From: Adiantum capillus-veneris | Lineage: Eukaryota > Streptophyta > Polypodiopsida > Polypodiales > Pteridaceae | Length of the DNA: 64,000 nt | Assembly: GCA_014529385.2 (NCBI GenBank) | Contig: CM043966.1 | Span: 106,219,587 to 106,283,586, forward strand | Direction of reading: 5' to 3' | Part shown: piece after piece, positions 1-10,529 of the stretch | Position numbering within the stretch: the stretch's first letter is position 1 | Layout of the letters: each line of letters opens with the position of its first letter | Notes under the pieces: generated by a model | What the model was told of the DNA's origin: nothing | Database searches by the model: none | What the model saw: only the letters and a program-made list of their open reading frames with translations | Position numbers and translations under genes: made by a program

Positions 1-240
1 CAAGTACCACGAATTTTTTGTTTTTCCCTAAATGTGGTCGTGGATAGTGGGTATCTATGCAAAAATTGAAACAATCATTCATTGTCAAAATTTCCACTCT
101 AATAGCATGATAATGACATCAGCTATGTTGTTAAAATATCCACTCTAATAGCCTTGACAACGACATCGATGCATATGCTTCTTTCTTTTAAAAAACAAAG
201 CCGCGAGAGAATTTGTATTTTCTTTGTACTATTAAAACAC
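1..240. other. AT-rich stretch, no gene seen
   Basis: I see no coding frame, RNA gene or transposon end here. A short sequence containing 'aaaatttccactctaatagc' is partly repeated near 90 and 135, so it is probably degraded repeat DNA. Confidence 0.5.
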
Positions 241-700
241 CTCTTCCTCAGGTGGCCAAGAAGTTCACATCTGATCTACCCTCTAGCAAGAAATAGGGCT
301 AAACCAAGGATCAGGACATAGGGAGAAGTTTATTTCTTGCTAACCCATGGTATAGTGGATCTATATTGTAAGCCTAGAGCATTGTACAAATCAAGGAACA
401 CATAGTGGATCACAAAGATTGTGCATGCTATCTACTAGTGTTTCTCTACAACTCAAGACAACTTAAACACCTCTTCCTCAGGTAGCCAAGAAGTTCACAT
501 CTGATCTACCCTCTAGCAAGAAATAGGGCTAAACCAAGGATCAGGACACAGGGAGAAGTTTATGTCTTGCTAACCCATGGTATAGTGGATCTATATTGTA
601 AGCCTAGAGCACTGTACAAATCAAGGAACACATAGTGGATCACAAAGATTGTGCATGCTATCTACTAGTGTTTCTCTAAAACTCAAGACAACTTAAACAC
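241..700. repeat. 230-bp tandem duplication (two copies)
   Basis: Copy 1 is 241-470 and copy 2 is 471-700. Both start CTCTTCCTCAGG and end ACTTAAACAC, with only a few substitutions between them. A third partial copy of the tail (TTTCTCTACAACTCAAGACA and following) lies at about 716-744. The near-identity points to a recent unequal exchange or replication slippage. No coding content is evident. Confidence 0.93.
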
Positions 701-1184
701 GTAACCTGAATTGAATTTCTCTACAACTCAAGACAACTTAAACATGTATCTGTAAGTTTTCAGTAAACTCTCACTTCTATGGACTTAATCTTTATTGCAT
801 TTGCATCAATGAAGTACTTTCAAATTTAGCTTTTTGCACAAAGGCAAGTAAACACTTGAGTGGAGAATTCATGGAGAACCACACTACTTACCATTGCAAG
901 GATGCAAGGAGCAAGTGACGCCTTATCCAAGAGAAAGAAAAGCTAAGCAAAAAGATTAACATAAAAATTAAGAGGAAGAGAGGGTGAAAGAAATGGAAAA
1001 GAGAGATGAACTGTTGGTTTTTTTGGGTGACAAAGATTAGTCTAAGACAGTAAACTAACATTCTCATGCTCTTGTGAGGCTACCAGTTTCATTTCTCTTG
1101 TTCTTTTTTCCTCCTCGTCTTCCTCTGTTGGTTTATCTCTCTTGTTATTTTTTCCTTCTCCTCTTCCTATGTTTGCTCTTCTCT

Positions 1185-1186
<2 letters not shown>

Positions 1187-1236
<50 letters not shown>
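1187..1236. repeat. (CT)n microsatellite
   Basis: About 50 bp of uninterrupted CT. The ORFs crossing it are low-complexity artefacts (LSLSLS or ERERER). Confidence 0.97.
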
Positions 1237-1238
<2 letters not shown>

Positions 1239-1257
1239 CGCACGTGCGCGCACACAA

Positions 1258-1258
<1 letters not shown>

Positions 1259-1295
<37 letters not shown>
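1259..1295. repeat. (CA)n microsatellite
   Basis: A CA run separated from the preceding CT run by a GC-rich CACGTGCGCG spacer, making a compound microsatellite. Confidence 0.95.
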
Positions 1296-1298
<3 letters not shown>

Positions 1299-1411
1299 TT
1301 CCTCACCTTCTTGAAAATCAAAACTGCACATTGTAAGCTACTACATGGTGGAAAGGCACAATTGTAAGCCAACACAAACTTTCGCCCAAATACTCTGTGG
1401 TGTAAATAGAA

Positions 1412-1541
1412 GAGGTTGGCCTAGTGGTGAAGGTGAGGGGCTTTAAGCGTACCCACTATGGTTCAACCCCTGTGGGTGAGGGGGCGCAATCCCATAAAAT
1501 TGGTAGAAGCAAAGCTTCGAACGGCTATTAAAAAAAAAAAA
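1412..1541 (+). mobile_element. tRNA-derived SINE-like head
   Basis: The sequence GGCCTAGTGGTGAAGG near 1419 resembles a pol III A box, and GGTTCAACCCC near 1460 resembles a B box. The spacing is tRNA-like, and a poly-A run follows at about 1530-1541. This is the usual layout of plant tRNA-derived SINEs. Family assignment and target duplications were not established. Confidence 0.5.
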
Positions 1542-1668
1542 GTTACAACAATTGAAAGCTGACATGATACAATATTTTCCGATAAAACTAGTCGAAGCAA
1601 AGCTTAGAAGGGCTATTAGGAAAAAAAAGTTACTACAATTGAAAGCTGACATGACACAATATTTTCCC
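1506..1668. repeat. 88-bp tandem duplication
   Basis: Two diverged copies (1506-1593 and 1594-1668), each with GAAGCAAAGCTT, an A-rich tract, then AATTGAAAGCTGACATGA and CAATATTTTCC. The duplicated unit includes the poly-A tract that ends the SINE-like sequence. Confidence 0.8.
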
Positions 1669-1730
1669 AAAATAGTGCATAATGTATGATTATTAGAAGA
1701 GGTTGCGTTGCGACTGCATGCTGCTGCCCG

Positions 1731-2174
1731 TTAATTCTGATCATCAATACGGGTGAATTTGGCATAGCACTTGTGCACGCCCTCGACATAGTTGAACGAC
1801 TTGTAAGTAAAGATCATGGGGGCGGGGGAGACCTTGTATGTTACTATGCCATAGAGCGCGTTGGCGCATTCATTGCATTCCTGAAAGTTGAGAGAGGAGG
1901 CGCATAGTAAGATGATCGCGAATTTTACCTTGGCCGATCTTCCGGCAGTGTTGACAAAGGTGTGAAGAAACGGCTCTCTTGGCGCCTGCTTAACCTTTCC
2001 AAATGCCTCAACGATTCCGTCCTTGGTTGCATCCGCAAGCGCATCAAGGCCGGCACCTATGAATGTCGGCAGCCCGCCCTCCACTTGGCCTGCGCCCCAC
2101 AGCACCAAGTACAACTGCACACATGAGAACGCGATCACCATCTGCATCATGGGACGGCGAGAAGAAGTTGCCAT
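1731..2174 (-). CDS. Small secreted Gnk2/DUF26-like cysteine-rich protein
   Basis: This is a 147-residue single-exon ORF. Residues 12-33 form a hydrophobic signal-peptide-like segment (VIAFSCVQLYLVLWGAGQ). The C-terminal half carries C-x8-C-x2-C (CASSLNFQECNEC, near residue 91), the hallmark of DUF26/Gnk2 domains. It is followed by a distal HKCYAKF cysteine, where Gnk2 proteins have a conserved Cys. Proteins of this family are usually apoplastic, mannose-binding or antifungal, or are receptor ectodomains. The first conserved Cys of the family is not obvious, so this is a divergent or shortened member. The ATG is preceded, on the minus strand, by a CT-rich leader (2201-2231) and an AT-rich TATA-like stretch near 2350-2362. 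No intron is required. It is the only host-type ORF here without visible breaks. Confidence 0.6.
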   Translation of the reverse strand: MATSSRRPMMQMVIAFSCVQLYLVLWGAGQVEGGLPTFIGAGLDALADATKDGIVEAFGKVKQAPREPFLHTFVNTAGRSAKVKFAIILLCASSLNFQECNECANALYGIVTYKVSPAPMIFTYKSFNYVEGVHKCYAKFTRIDDQN

Positions 2175-2195
2175 GGCTGCTGCTGATCAACCAAC

Positions 2196-2200
<5 letters not shown>

Positions 2201-2231
<31 letters not shown>
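2201..2231. repeat. (GA)n microsatellite in the probable 5' leader of the DUF26-like gene
   Basis: 31 bp of GA, read as CT on the coding strand, 27 bp upstream of the ATG. Pyrimidine-rich 5' leaders are common in plant genes. Confidence 0.9.
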
Positions 2232-2236
<5 letters not shown>

Positions 2237-2299
2237 GGAGCTCCGAAGGACTACGTGTTTTGGTTTTGGGCTTACAATTGGAGACCTGCGTTTTAAGGC

Positions 2300-3093
2300 G
2301 AAGAACTGATTGAGACCGTGTACAAAAAAAAGGGAAACAATAAACTATTTAGATTATAATATATTCGAAAACATTTAAAAAATGATTACTTGGAAACATT
2401 GTAGCAGATCGAAGAAAACTACAAGGCACTAAGATTTGCTAAGTCAAGAGGGGGATCAGAATTATAGAAAGTAAGTTTAAATAAATGCCTACAATCACAT
2501 GGCATTTTCGCTGTGTTATAATGTGAAATTATATAATCAATTATGCATACATAATCACAAACATTTTATATATTATTAAGGGTCCCACTTAAACAATAAG
2601 GTAAAAGTGCACACCAGTGTTCCGAGAAGGGTCTGTCTCAGCTTGGCTTGAGCCGATTGAAAATCAAAATTAGCCGATTGCAAACTATGGTACGTGGAAA
2701 AAAAACGGTAAAATATTCTAGAAAATAGTTAAAAAATCTTGCGAATTTCAAAAAATTTACTATTATTTTTGGTTTACATTTGTACAAAGAGGAAACCCAG
2801 TCGGTTAGAAAACAAGACTCTCCCGAACACTGATGCACATTGCACGTTAGCATTTTCAAACAAATGAAAATTAAAATAAAGAAAAATAACAACAATAAAT
2901 CAAAGAGGAACATTGATAAACTATAACAAAAAAGTATTTTAAGGGATTCATAAAAAAAGATAGATTTAATAAGCGTAGAAAATAATTAAATAGTTTAATG
3001 AAATGAATCTTTATAAACTCCTTAAATAAAGGGACGCTTTGTAAATTAAAATATTAGGAAAAAGTTCATTCAGCCAATATAAATTCGTTAGAT
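2300..3093. other. AT-rich intergenic DNA
   Basis: No supported gene, RNA or transposon end was found in this strongly AT-rich stretch. It directly precedes the target duplication of the LTR element that follows. Confidence 0.5.
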
Positions 3094-3098
3094 GAAGG

Positions 3099-3271
3099 TG
3101 AAAGGCCGAGGGGAGACTGAACACCGGATCCTCCTCCCAGCCCACCTAATATAGGAGAGCCCATGGCCCTCTGCCCTAAACGGATCCCCTATCCATATCT
3201 TCAGTCCGACCCTTGGCCTAAGTCTCTGACTCCCTTAGGTCGGGCCCTGCCCTATAGCCCTTGGCCTGACA
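3099..3271 (-). repeat. 3' LTR of the 3.1-8.0 kb element
   Basis: The partner of 7871-8043, with equal length and scattered substitutions. Its boundaries are set by the GAAGG target duplication and the adjacent polypurine tract. Confidence 0.88.
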
Positions 3272-6200
3272 TTACTCCCCCTTGGAGAAGCGTTTTCATC
3301 CTCGAAAACACAAGTGGTAGTATCTTCGTAAGAACGTTGATGTTTTCCTTGTTGGCATCCCATACGCGAGCCAATTGTCCATATGACTGTACTTGATGCA
3401 GTGAGGAGGTTCAACGAAACCAAGAGCAACATCTTGATTTTCAATATTGTTGTCTTTTTGCAACCACTTGTATCTAAATGGTAACTCAATTTATAACTCA
3501 CTTGAGTACTTTAAAGGAGTAACCACAACTAAGAGGTGTCTAAAGGTATAACCAGTTTTCAGATTTTCTGTTGGACTGGAATAATGCAAGAAAATCGTGG
3601 CACAACTTTCCATGAAGTTGTGAGCCAGATTTCCAACTCGCATGAGTATCTTGAAAAGCTCATAGCTACTAAGGGATAGAATAGGGAGTGTCCTCATGTC
3701 AGACTTCTGAAAATTTTGGAATACACAGAACTACATGTTCACCCCTAATATAGGTTACATGCCAATATACTTAGAAGACATGTAAGCTGCCCATCCAACG
3801 TGGGATGAATAGCAGTAGTAAGAGTGAGGTACTTTTCCCCAAACACTTAGAGACAACCTTCCCAAATGACTGGTAAACGGGGTTCACCATATTGTACAAC
3901 CTTGCTGAGAAACCAACAATTTCTTGAATAACCATCTTGGTTATCTTGGAAGATCCACAAGCATCCAAACCAAGCCATGACCTCTATCGGTGATCGGTAG
4001 ACCCAAGAGTAATCTCATAGAGATACTGCGGATAGAGTGCCAAATGCTTCATAAGCAACTGATGTGATGAATATGCATGCCGCTCCAAATCACCTTTGCT
4101 AAACACTAGGTCCCATAACACCTAGTGTGCATGAATTTATCAAAAAACATATTTGAACCTGTAAATCCATGGTCATATTTGTGATGCTCGTAGCACACAT
4201 TAAAGAGGAATGTAAATAGTTCGTCCGCTGCAATCATTTGCAAGCCTTGCTGAAATGTTTGAACCATAATAGAAGGTGAAACATTAATCACTTCTAGGGA
4301 CAAACAATGAAACTTTTTCATTAAAAACTCAGAGCCTTGCTATATGTATAAACAACTCATCTGTAATGTTGTTTAGCAGTACTTGTACATGAACAAGTCA
4401 CTTGAAGTATCCGACAATTTTGGGCCACCAAAATTGTTCCTGATACGGCTTGCTGAAAATGGTCTAGAAAATAGATTTGACCAGCACCTAGGGACTTTTT
4501 CATGACACATACTTGAAATAGGTGGCGCCAATGCCAGTCCCAGAGATTCATATTCTCCACATGTGGAATATGTCTCGTGTAAGAATGTCTGAAAAAGATG
4601 CGTACTTGGAGATGTGAATTAATGTTCACTTACCCATATTCAAATTCAGAGGAGTACGTCGCCCACCTATGAAAAAAAAAACAAGCAGCATTGCACTGGA
4701 AACCTTGGGTGTTGCCTTCGTAATCCAAACCTGTTGGTTATAATCTATGTAGTCAAACCCCTTGGTAAGACCCTTTGTAGAAACTGCTCAACTAGCAGGT
4801 AACGGTAACCAACATAGTCAACCGTGTACCGAATGAGAGGGATCAACTTGAAAAGTTGAATTTGTCCGCTACCGCGTGGTAGATTGCAAAATTCTTTCCT
4901 TGAAAGTATAACGAGAATATATCAAACTGTTATCCTCAATGCGTATGGGATGATTGAGTAAACACCCGGCTGGGTCTTACCCCAAAACTGTGCTTCCATA
5001 GACACTTGTAGTGCTATAGAGAGAGCAGGATATCAACACAAGTGGAATGCCTAGCTCTTATGGACAACCATGCTGTCACAATGGTTTGTTGCATCTAGAC
5101 TCCGTGGGAGAGATCAGCTGATGTGAGTTTATGGTTATGAAAAACTCAATGCGAGTGAGTGCAAAAATGACACTTTAAACAATGACAAGACTCTTGCTTG
5201 TCCATTAACGTCGATGTGTACTCCACTCGGTAGATCTGTTCGATCTTAAGAACAATCACCCAAGGAATGCTAACAGTTGGGTCTTACCTGAGATTTGACA
5301 ATGACTCTCAGCCAGCGTGTGTGGCTCATAGCCCTCATGGCAATTAGTGGTCAATCGACGAACTGATGAAGACTGATTTGGATGGCGTCTTGCCCAATTT
5401 CTAGCTGAGAGTTAGAGCACCTTGGCTCAGGCTGACTCACGAGCAAAACATGTATCAAAAGATTCTTAAAAAGTTTTCTTTATTCGTTGAGAGAAATAAG
5501 AAAGAGAGAGAGAGAGAGAATGCTGGGTTGAGGAACTTTCTGTAAGTGACTACTTTGTATATGCTAGGCCCATGCTCGTGTGCATCTTATGCATAGTGTG
5601 CAGCTTATCATCTAAGCCTGCAATAGTTTTTTGCTATGACTCTCTCATCGAGAGAGGTAACAGAAAAACACAAACAAGTCACAGACTGACCCACCTACCG
5701 TGTATGTGGTTGTGATGACACCAGTGTGACTTAATGATAACACTTTGCCTGTGAAATGAAGTCCTTGATTTAGATTCTTTTTAGTGTTGTTGTGCGTTGA
5801 CAACAACCAAAATTATGTGAAACCATCCAGAACTCATCTTGTCCTTGACAAAGTATCTGATGTTATAGCAGAAGCATATGCAATGATGGGTGTTGTACGG
5901 CCATCGTACTAGTATGCCATGCATATATATAAAAAAATGAAATGATAAGCTCTTGGCTTCAATAACAGTCTCAACCATGTGAGTTTTTGGTAGACGTGCC
6001 TTCCACGATTACACTGGCATGGATACACCACAGTATACCGTGGTGGAAACTGTGAGCTTATATCCACATAATGTCAAAGATGTGTGATTATCAATGATCG
6101 GAAGTCAATCGAGAATACCTGGCCACATAAGAGAAGCCGTGCTCCACATGAAGACAAGCAAAGCACTTTGCTTTGTATAGTGGCATCTTAGGGAGTCTAC

Positions 6201-7857
6201 CCAAGCACTTTGCTTTGCACAGTAGAGAGATCTTTTCCAAAATGAAAAAGAAAACATAGACAAAAACAAACGTAACGTGAAATTGACTAACCTTGTTGCC
6301 CACTTGTGGGTAGGTTTCTGGTAGTGCGCTCAAAACCGGCGCATAGCCATATATATGCGAATAGCTTGAGAGTGGTCGGATGTCCCGCACATGCCTTCTT
6401 CGCTTGGCTGAATCTGATCGCTAGTGAGAAAACATGCATACATGTTGCAAAGACTCCTAATTATGTATGCATAGTTTGAATGCCGGACACTGCTTGGCCG
6501 TATGTCTAAGAGGGAAACCTTGCTTCCTTGGCAAAGTGTAGGTAATGGGCGGCCTTGTCTAGGTCTATAGACTCTGAGCCTTCTTGACCAATGGTAGTAA
6601 CAAGTTGTGTTGATCTCTGTTGGGCGAGGGGCCCCATGCTCCCAAATTATGACCGTGTCAAGGAGGATGCCACATTGGAAGCATAAAATCACGACAAGCA
6701 ATAAGTAGCTCAAAAGTAGAGAGTACCTGTAAGCATTGTTAATCACCCTTGGAGACGCGTTGGATGTAGCATGTCGATATTGGATTGAACAAAAACAACT
6801 AGCCGGCCATGCCTAGCATCTTTAATGGACATGGCACAGGCCTTGCATGTACCTGGGAACTCTATTGTTATTGAAATAAGCAGCAAAATGCCTTGCATTT
6901 GGTCATAGTTGAAATGTGTTTACCGGTGCCTCTACATGATTCCCTGCTCATGCCTGTGCATGCATCCACAAATAACCATGGAGCAATTAGCTGCATAGGC
7001 CTTGTTTGTATCTACATGCCATGATTGGCATGCAACCGTGCCATTGTAGCAAAGCAAACTTTGGAAGATCCCGTCATGGAATCCTGCAATATTAGTGGAT
7101 AGGTGGATTAAAAAACGCACATAAATTAAATGGCATACCTTGAGAACCCGTTGATCTGCAAATATGGAGCAAAGTGCAGTGCCATCGCCATAATTGCCTT
7201 ATTATCGAATCCGCTACATGATTTGCGGCTCATGTCGTGCATGCTAATGATTCGTTTCGATATTTGTATGTAAGGTCAAATCTCATACACTTTATTGCAC
7301 GCATGTAATGATTGTCTTACCCAAAAATGGCAAAATAGCCAAAAAAAAATTGCAACTCGTGATGCATTGGCAGCTACGATGTTGACCTCGCCCGTTGAAT
7401 GGGGGGTGGGGTGTGTGTCGAGTAACTTGTTGTCTTCAAACAAACGCAGTAGGAACGGACTTGTGTCCAGAAAAAAAAAAACCTAACTTCACTTAAGTGA
7501 CTGTGTTATGAACCCATGGCCAACTACATGCGCCGCGCAGAGGCAGAGAGGGGATCCGGCCCTGTGATGACGAGTTTGCCTCCTTGGCCCAAGGCGATTG
7601 CAACAAGATCAACCCGGCTCACCTCGACACATGTCTCAACACGCCATATCCTACATACAAGCGGCTGCTCCCGTGGAGATGAACCTATGTAGTCAAGGGG
7701 CCATGCCCATGGCCGTCTCCCTTTGCTTGCCAAAGAGATTTTCCATGGCCCAAGCTCATCCAAAACGAGAGAGAGAAAACGAGCAAGAGAGAGAGAGAGA
7801 GATAACCCATGGTCTACCTTCCTCTCCTCCATGACTGCCGTAGTCCTTCTCGCCTGT

Positions 7858-7869
7858 GCTCTGATACCA
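7858..7869 (-). promoter_or_regulatory. Primer binding site, initiator-Met tRNA
   Basis: On the minus strand this reads TGGTATCAGAGC, complementary to the 3' end of plant initiator-Met tRNA. It lies one base inside the 5' LTR, which fixes the orientation of the element. Confidence 0.9.
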
Positions 7870-7870
7870 A

Positions 7871-8043
7871 TGAAGGGCCGAGGAAAGACTGAACACCGGA
7901 TCCTTCTCCCATCCCACCTAATATAGGAGAACCCATGGCCCTTTGCCCTAAACGGATCCCCTGTCCACACCTTCAGTCTGACACTTGGCCTAAGTGCCTG
8001 ACTCCCCTAAGTCGGGCCCTACCCTATAGCCCTTGGCCTGACA
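7871..8043 (-). repeat. 5' LTR of the 3.1-8.0 kb element
   Basis: 173 bp, followed on the plus-strand side by the target duplication copy GAAGG at 8044-8048. Confidence 0.88.
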
Positions 8044-8319
8044 GAAGGGAATCTTTACAAATTAAAATATTAAAAAACAAGGTGCATTGAGCCAATACTT
8101 CGCACCATGAGATCAAACTCCTATCAATGCATGCATTCTTTGTTTTTTCCCTCTAAAGTCTCTTTCATATGTTGAAGTGATGAATGCAACTTTTAGTAAA
8201 TAGCATTTAAAAGAACATCGTACTTTATTTCTCTTCAGGACTTTTAAGCCCCTTTGAGGGACACATGTCAAATAGTTAACTAGAGTTGAACGGCCTTCAC
8301 CCTCAGCCGGCCCAAAAAC

Positions 8320-9080
8320 GTGAAAGAGGATGGAAAAGATTGTGTGTGATCTAATATTCAATGGCCCTTTTTAAAGAGAGAGGTAGACAAATGTTAATAC
8401 CTTTCATAAAACCCTAAAAAATATGTTTCAAAACCAACGCTTTGCTAAAGACTCGGTCCTTATGTAGTCCAAAAAGTAGAAATATATGTAAAGAGCATAA
8501 AACGCCAGAGAAGGGAAACAAAGAGAAAAGTACAAACACACGAATTTGACACCTGCAATCACCTATTTATATAGATTATATGTTATAAGTATTTTGACTT
8601 TTAGTGTCAGTGTCAGAAGACTTTTCAACTTTGGACTTTTATATAGATTTCTTAGAAAAGCTTTGGATTTTTCGTGCAATTATGGACCATTGGATAAAGC
8701 TTGAGGCTTAGTGCCACTTGACAAAAAATCTCTTTTAAAAGAAGACCGTTGAATATTGGGTCATACACTATCTTTCTCGATCTCTTCCACCTTTTTGGAC
8801 TACATAAGGAGTCTTTAGTAAAGCATTGGATATTTGGTACAATTATGGACCACCTTTTTGGACTACATAAGGAGTCTTTAGTAAAGCATTGGATATTTGG
8901 TACAATTATGGACCATTGGATAAAGCTTGTGGATTAGTGCCACATTGCAAAACACTTTTTGTTTTAGTATGTTTTAGTATTTCTTTTACGTATACGAGAG
9001 AGGTGTTGACATTTGTCTACTTATCTCTTTAAAGAGAGCCATTGAATATTGGTTTAATCATTATTTTTTATGATTTTAAA
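8320..9080. repeat. Cluster of inverted and direct repeats (foldback-like)
   Basis: A sequence with CTTTTTGGACTACATAAGGA then TCTTTAG.AAAGC.TTGG occurs on the plus strand at 8788-8850 and 8851-8913, which is an exact 63-bp tandem pair. It also occurs on the minus strand at about 8430-8475. A second shared module, GACATTTGTCTAC then CTCTTTAAAGAGAGCCATTGAATATTGG-like sequence, lies on the minus strand near 8345-8392 and on the plus strand near 9009-9055. The arrangement is an imperfect inverted repeat with internal tandem growth, as in foldback elements or a rearranged MITE. Confidence 0.65.
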
Positions 9081-9129
9081 ATGTGTTATAATTTAAATAA
9101 GTCATTGTTACACTTGTTTCCAAAAAGTG

Positions 9130-9690
9130 TAATACGTGTTTATGAGTATAGACTCCAACACCTTAAGGTGATTGTGATGGACCGCCAAATGCAAAGGAGG
9201 CAACTCAATAGGCCTAGCACCGGCATGCAATTGAGTAACCATGTCTTCCATGTGGTCGAGGAAGTATTGGAGGATTCACGGTCCCACCGCATTGCCCACT
9301 TTACTAGGCTCTGGAACCATTTATAGCTGCCCCATGCATGGAAGGATGTTTTAAGGAATGAGACAAACAGTTCAACCACGGCCAAGTGACCCTCTCCCAT
9401 AGCCATTCAAAGTGGTCATTTTAAGGCCCTGTAAAAATAAAAAAAATTGTCTTCTAGCTGCCTGCGGAGTGCTTATTTGCACAAATTCCACATGATGACC
9501 CGCATTGCCTCCGCATGCCCATGCTCATTTGCCAATTGCAATGCCCTATACACGCAAGCTACTCGAGCTCCCTGAAACTTCTTACTTACAGGATGGCCCA
9601 CTATTTTGGGAATGAGGAGAATGAGTGTGCCCACATCTCTCGAGCTTGCAGCCTTCACAAATAGCGCCTCCTCAACCTAACTTATGTTCA
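9130..9690 (-). pseudogene. Ankyrin-repeat protein pseudogene
   Basis: Three short ankyrin-like stretches occur in order on the minus strand, in different frames. They are ALQLANEHGHAEAMRVIM (about 9480-9540), AMGEGHLAVVELFVS (about 9365-9410) and PPLHLAVHHNHLKVLESIL (about 9140-9200). The first lies in a 61-residue ORF with KAASSRDVGTLILLI, like the N-terminus of plant ankyrin proteins of the ACD6/ITN1 type. Frame changes and stops separate the pieces, so this is a broken gene. Ankyrin repeats bind other proteins; nothing here tells the original role. Confidence 0.6.
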
Positions 9691-10149
9691 TTATTGTGTA
9701 GCTCAAACTACTTGGTAGTCGTATGTGATATTGTCAAGAAGATCAAGCTACCCACAACCAACATGTACATTATAATCCTCATTGATTAGAGTAGTGCTCC
9801 TTATTTTCGATGATCTTCTTGAGATTTGGCTCACTTTTTAGACTATATTATTATCCTTTGATCTACACTTGTGCCAGAAACAAAAAGAAATCTTTTGTAT
9901 CCAATCAAAAACCTATAGCATGATACTTCCCAATGTGGAGATGGCTGCTTCTTCTCAACATGGAGATGTAGGCTACTTGCAGTGCACGATATAAGCCTTT
10001 TTTAATTACCAACAACAGATCAAAGTTCTCGGTTTTCTATTTCCCAAACAAGACAAATATGTTAAGTATTGTGATATATTATTAACAAGGCCTCCAAAAG
10101 CTCCTGTTGGTTAAATCCTCAATATTGCACCAAGATCCAGCTTAGTTAT
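9690..10149. other. No gene seen
   Basis: AT-rich sequence without a supported frame or repeat end. Confidence 0.4.
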
Positions 10150-10411
10150 TGTTGGGAGTTGTGGGCTTCATCATATGATGGTTTGTATCTTCTCTATCCT
10201 ACTAGGATACATAGGTGGCGTAAAAAACATGTGATGCATAGGTGGTAAAGAAACATGTGGTCACATGTGGAAAAAGGACCCGAGAAATGAAGTCATCAAT
10301 GATGCCAAATGAAAATCTCGCAATAGCTCTATATAATGATTCTTTGTACACACTTTTATGATATGATCAAACTATCTACTGTTGTTGTCTACATACACTC
10401 TACTGAAATCA

Positions 10412-10447
<36 letters not shown>

Positions 10448-10515
10448 AATCAACGTTATCATTAGTATGCTAATACCATGAATGGTTCCCTTTTATATCC
10501 TCCCTAATCTCCACA
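10150..10515 (+). repeat. LTR (5' type) followed by primer binding site
   Basis: It starts TGTTGGGAGTTG, ends CTCCACA, has a TATA-like CTATATAATG near 10331, and includes a CT run (10413-10444). A perfect initiator-Met primer binding site begins two bases after its end. The matching 3' LTR was not found in the window, so the element is truncated or its partner has decayed. The left boundary rests only on the TG...CA convention. Confidence 0.65.
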
Positions 10516-10517
10516 AT

Positions 10518-10529
10518 TGGTATCAGAGC
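10518..10529 (+). promoter_or_regulatory. Primer binding site, initiator-Met tRNA
   Basis: TGGTATCAGAGC directly after an LTR end. Confidence 0.85.

Larger units (their letters stand above)
3099..8043 (-). mobile_element. Complete non-autonomous LTR retrotransposon, 173-bp LTRs
   Basis: Two direct repeats of exactly 173 bp (3099-3271 and 7871-8043) are flanked by a perfect 5-bp target duplication GAAGG (3094-3098 and 8044-8048). On the minus strand the LTR starts TGTCAGGCC and ends TTCA. The right copy is followed, one base in, by an initiator-Met tRNA primer binding site (7858-7869). The left copy is preceded by the polypurine tract AAGGGGGAG (3275-3283). The 4.6-kb interior has no gag or RT frame that I can recognise. 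Just before the polypurine tract a minus-strand frame reads CVFEDENASPRG, like the last residues of gypsy polyproteins. This suggests a gypsy derivative that lost its genes and moves, if at all, with proteins from another element. Confidence 0.88.

Noticed and set aside
1042-1375. Overlapping ORFs on both strands over the CT/CA run
   Set aside because: Pure low-complexity translations of microsatellites (repeated LS, ER, HT or CV); no coding signal.
6330-6746. 138-residue minus-strand ORF as a gene
   Set aside because: No recognisable domain. It lies in the interior of the non-coding LTR element with no supporting homology pattern.
7524-7970. 148-residue minus-strand ORF
   Set aside because: It crosses the LTR, the primer binding site and a GA run, so it is leader sequence and not a gene.
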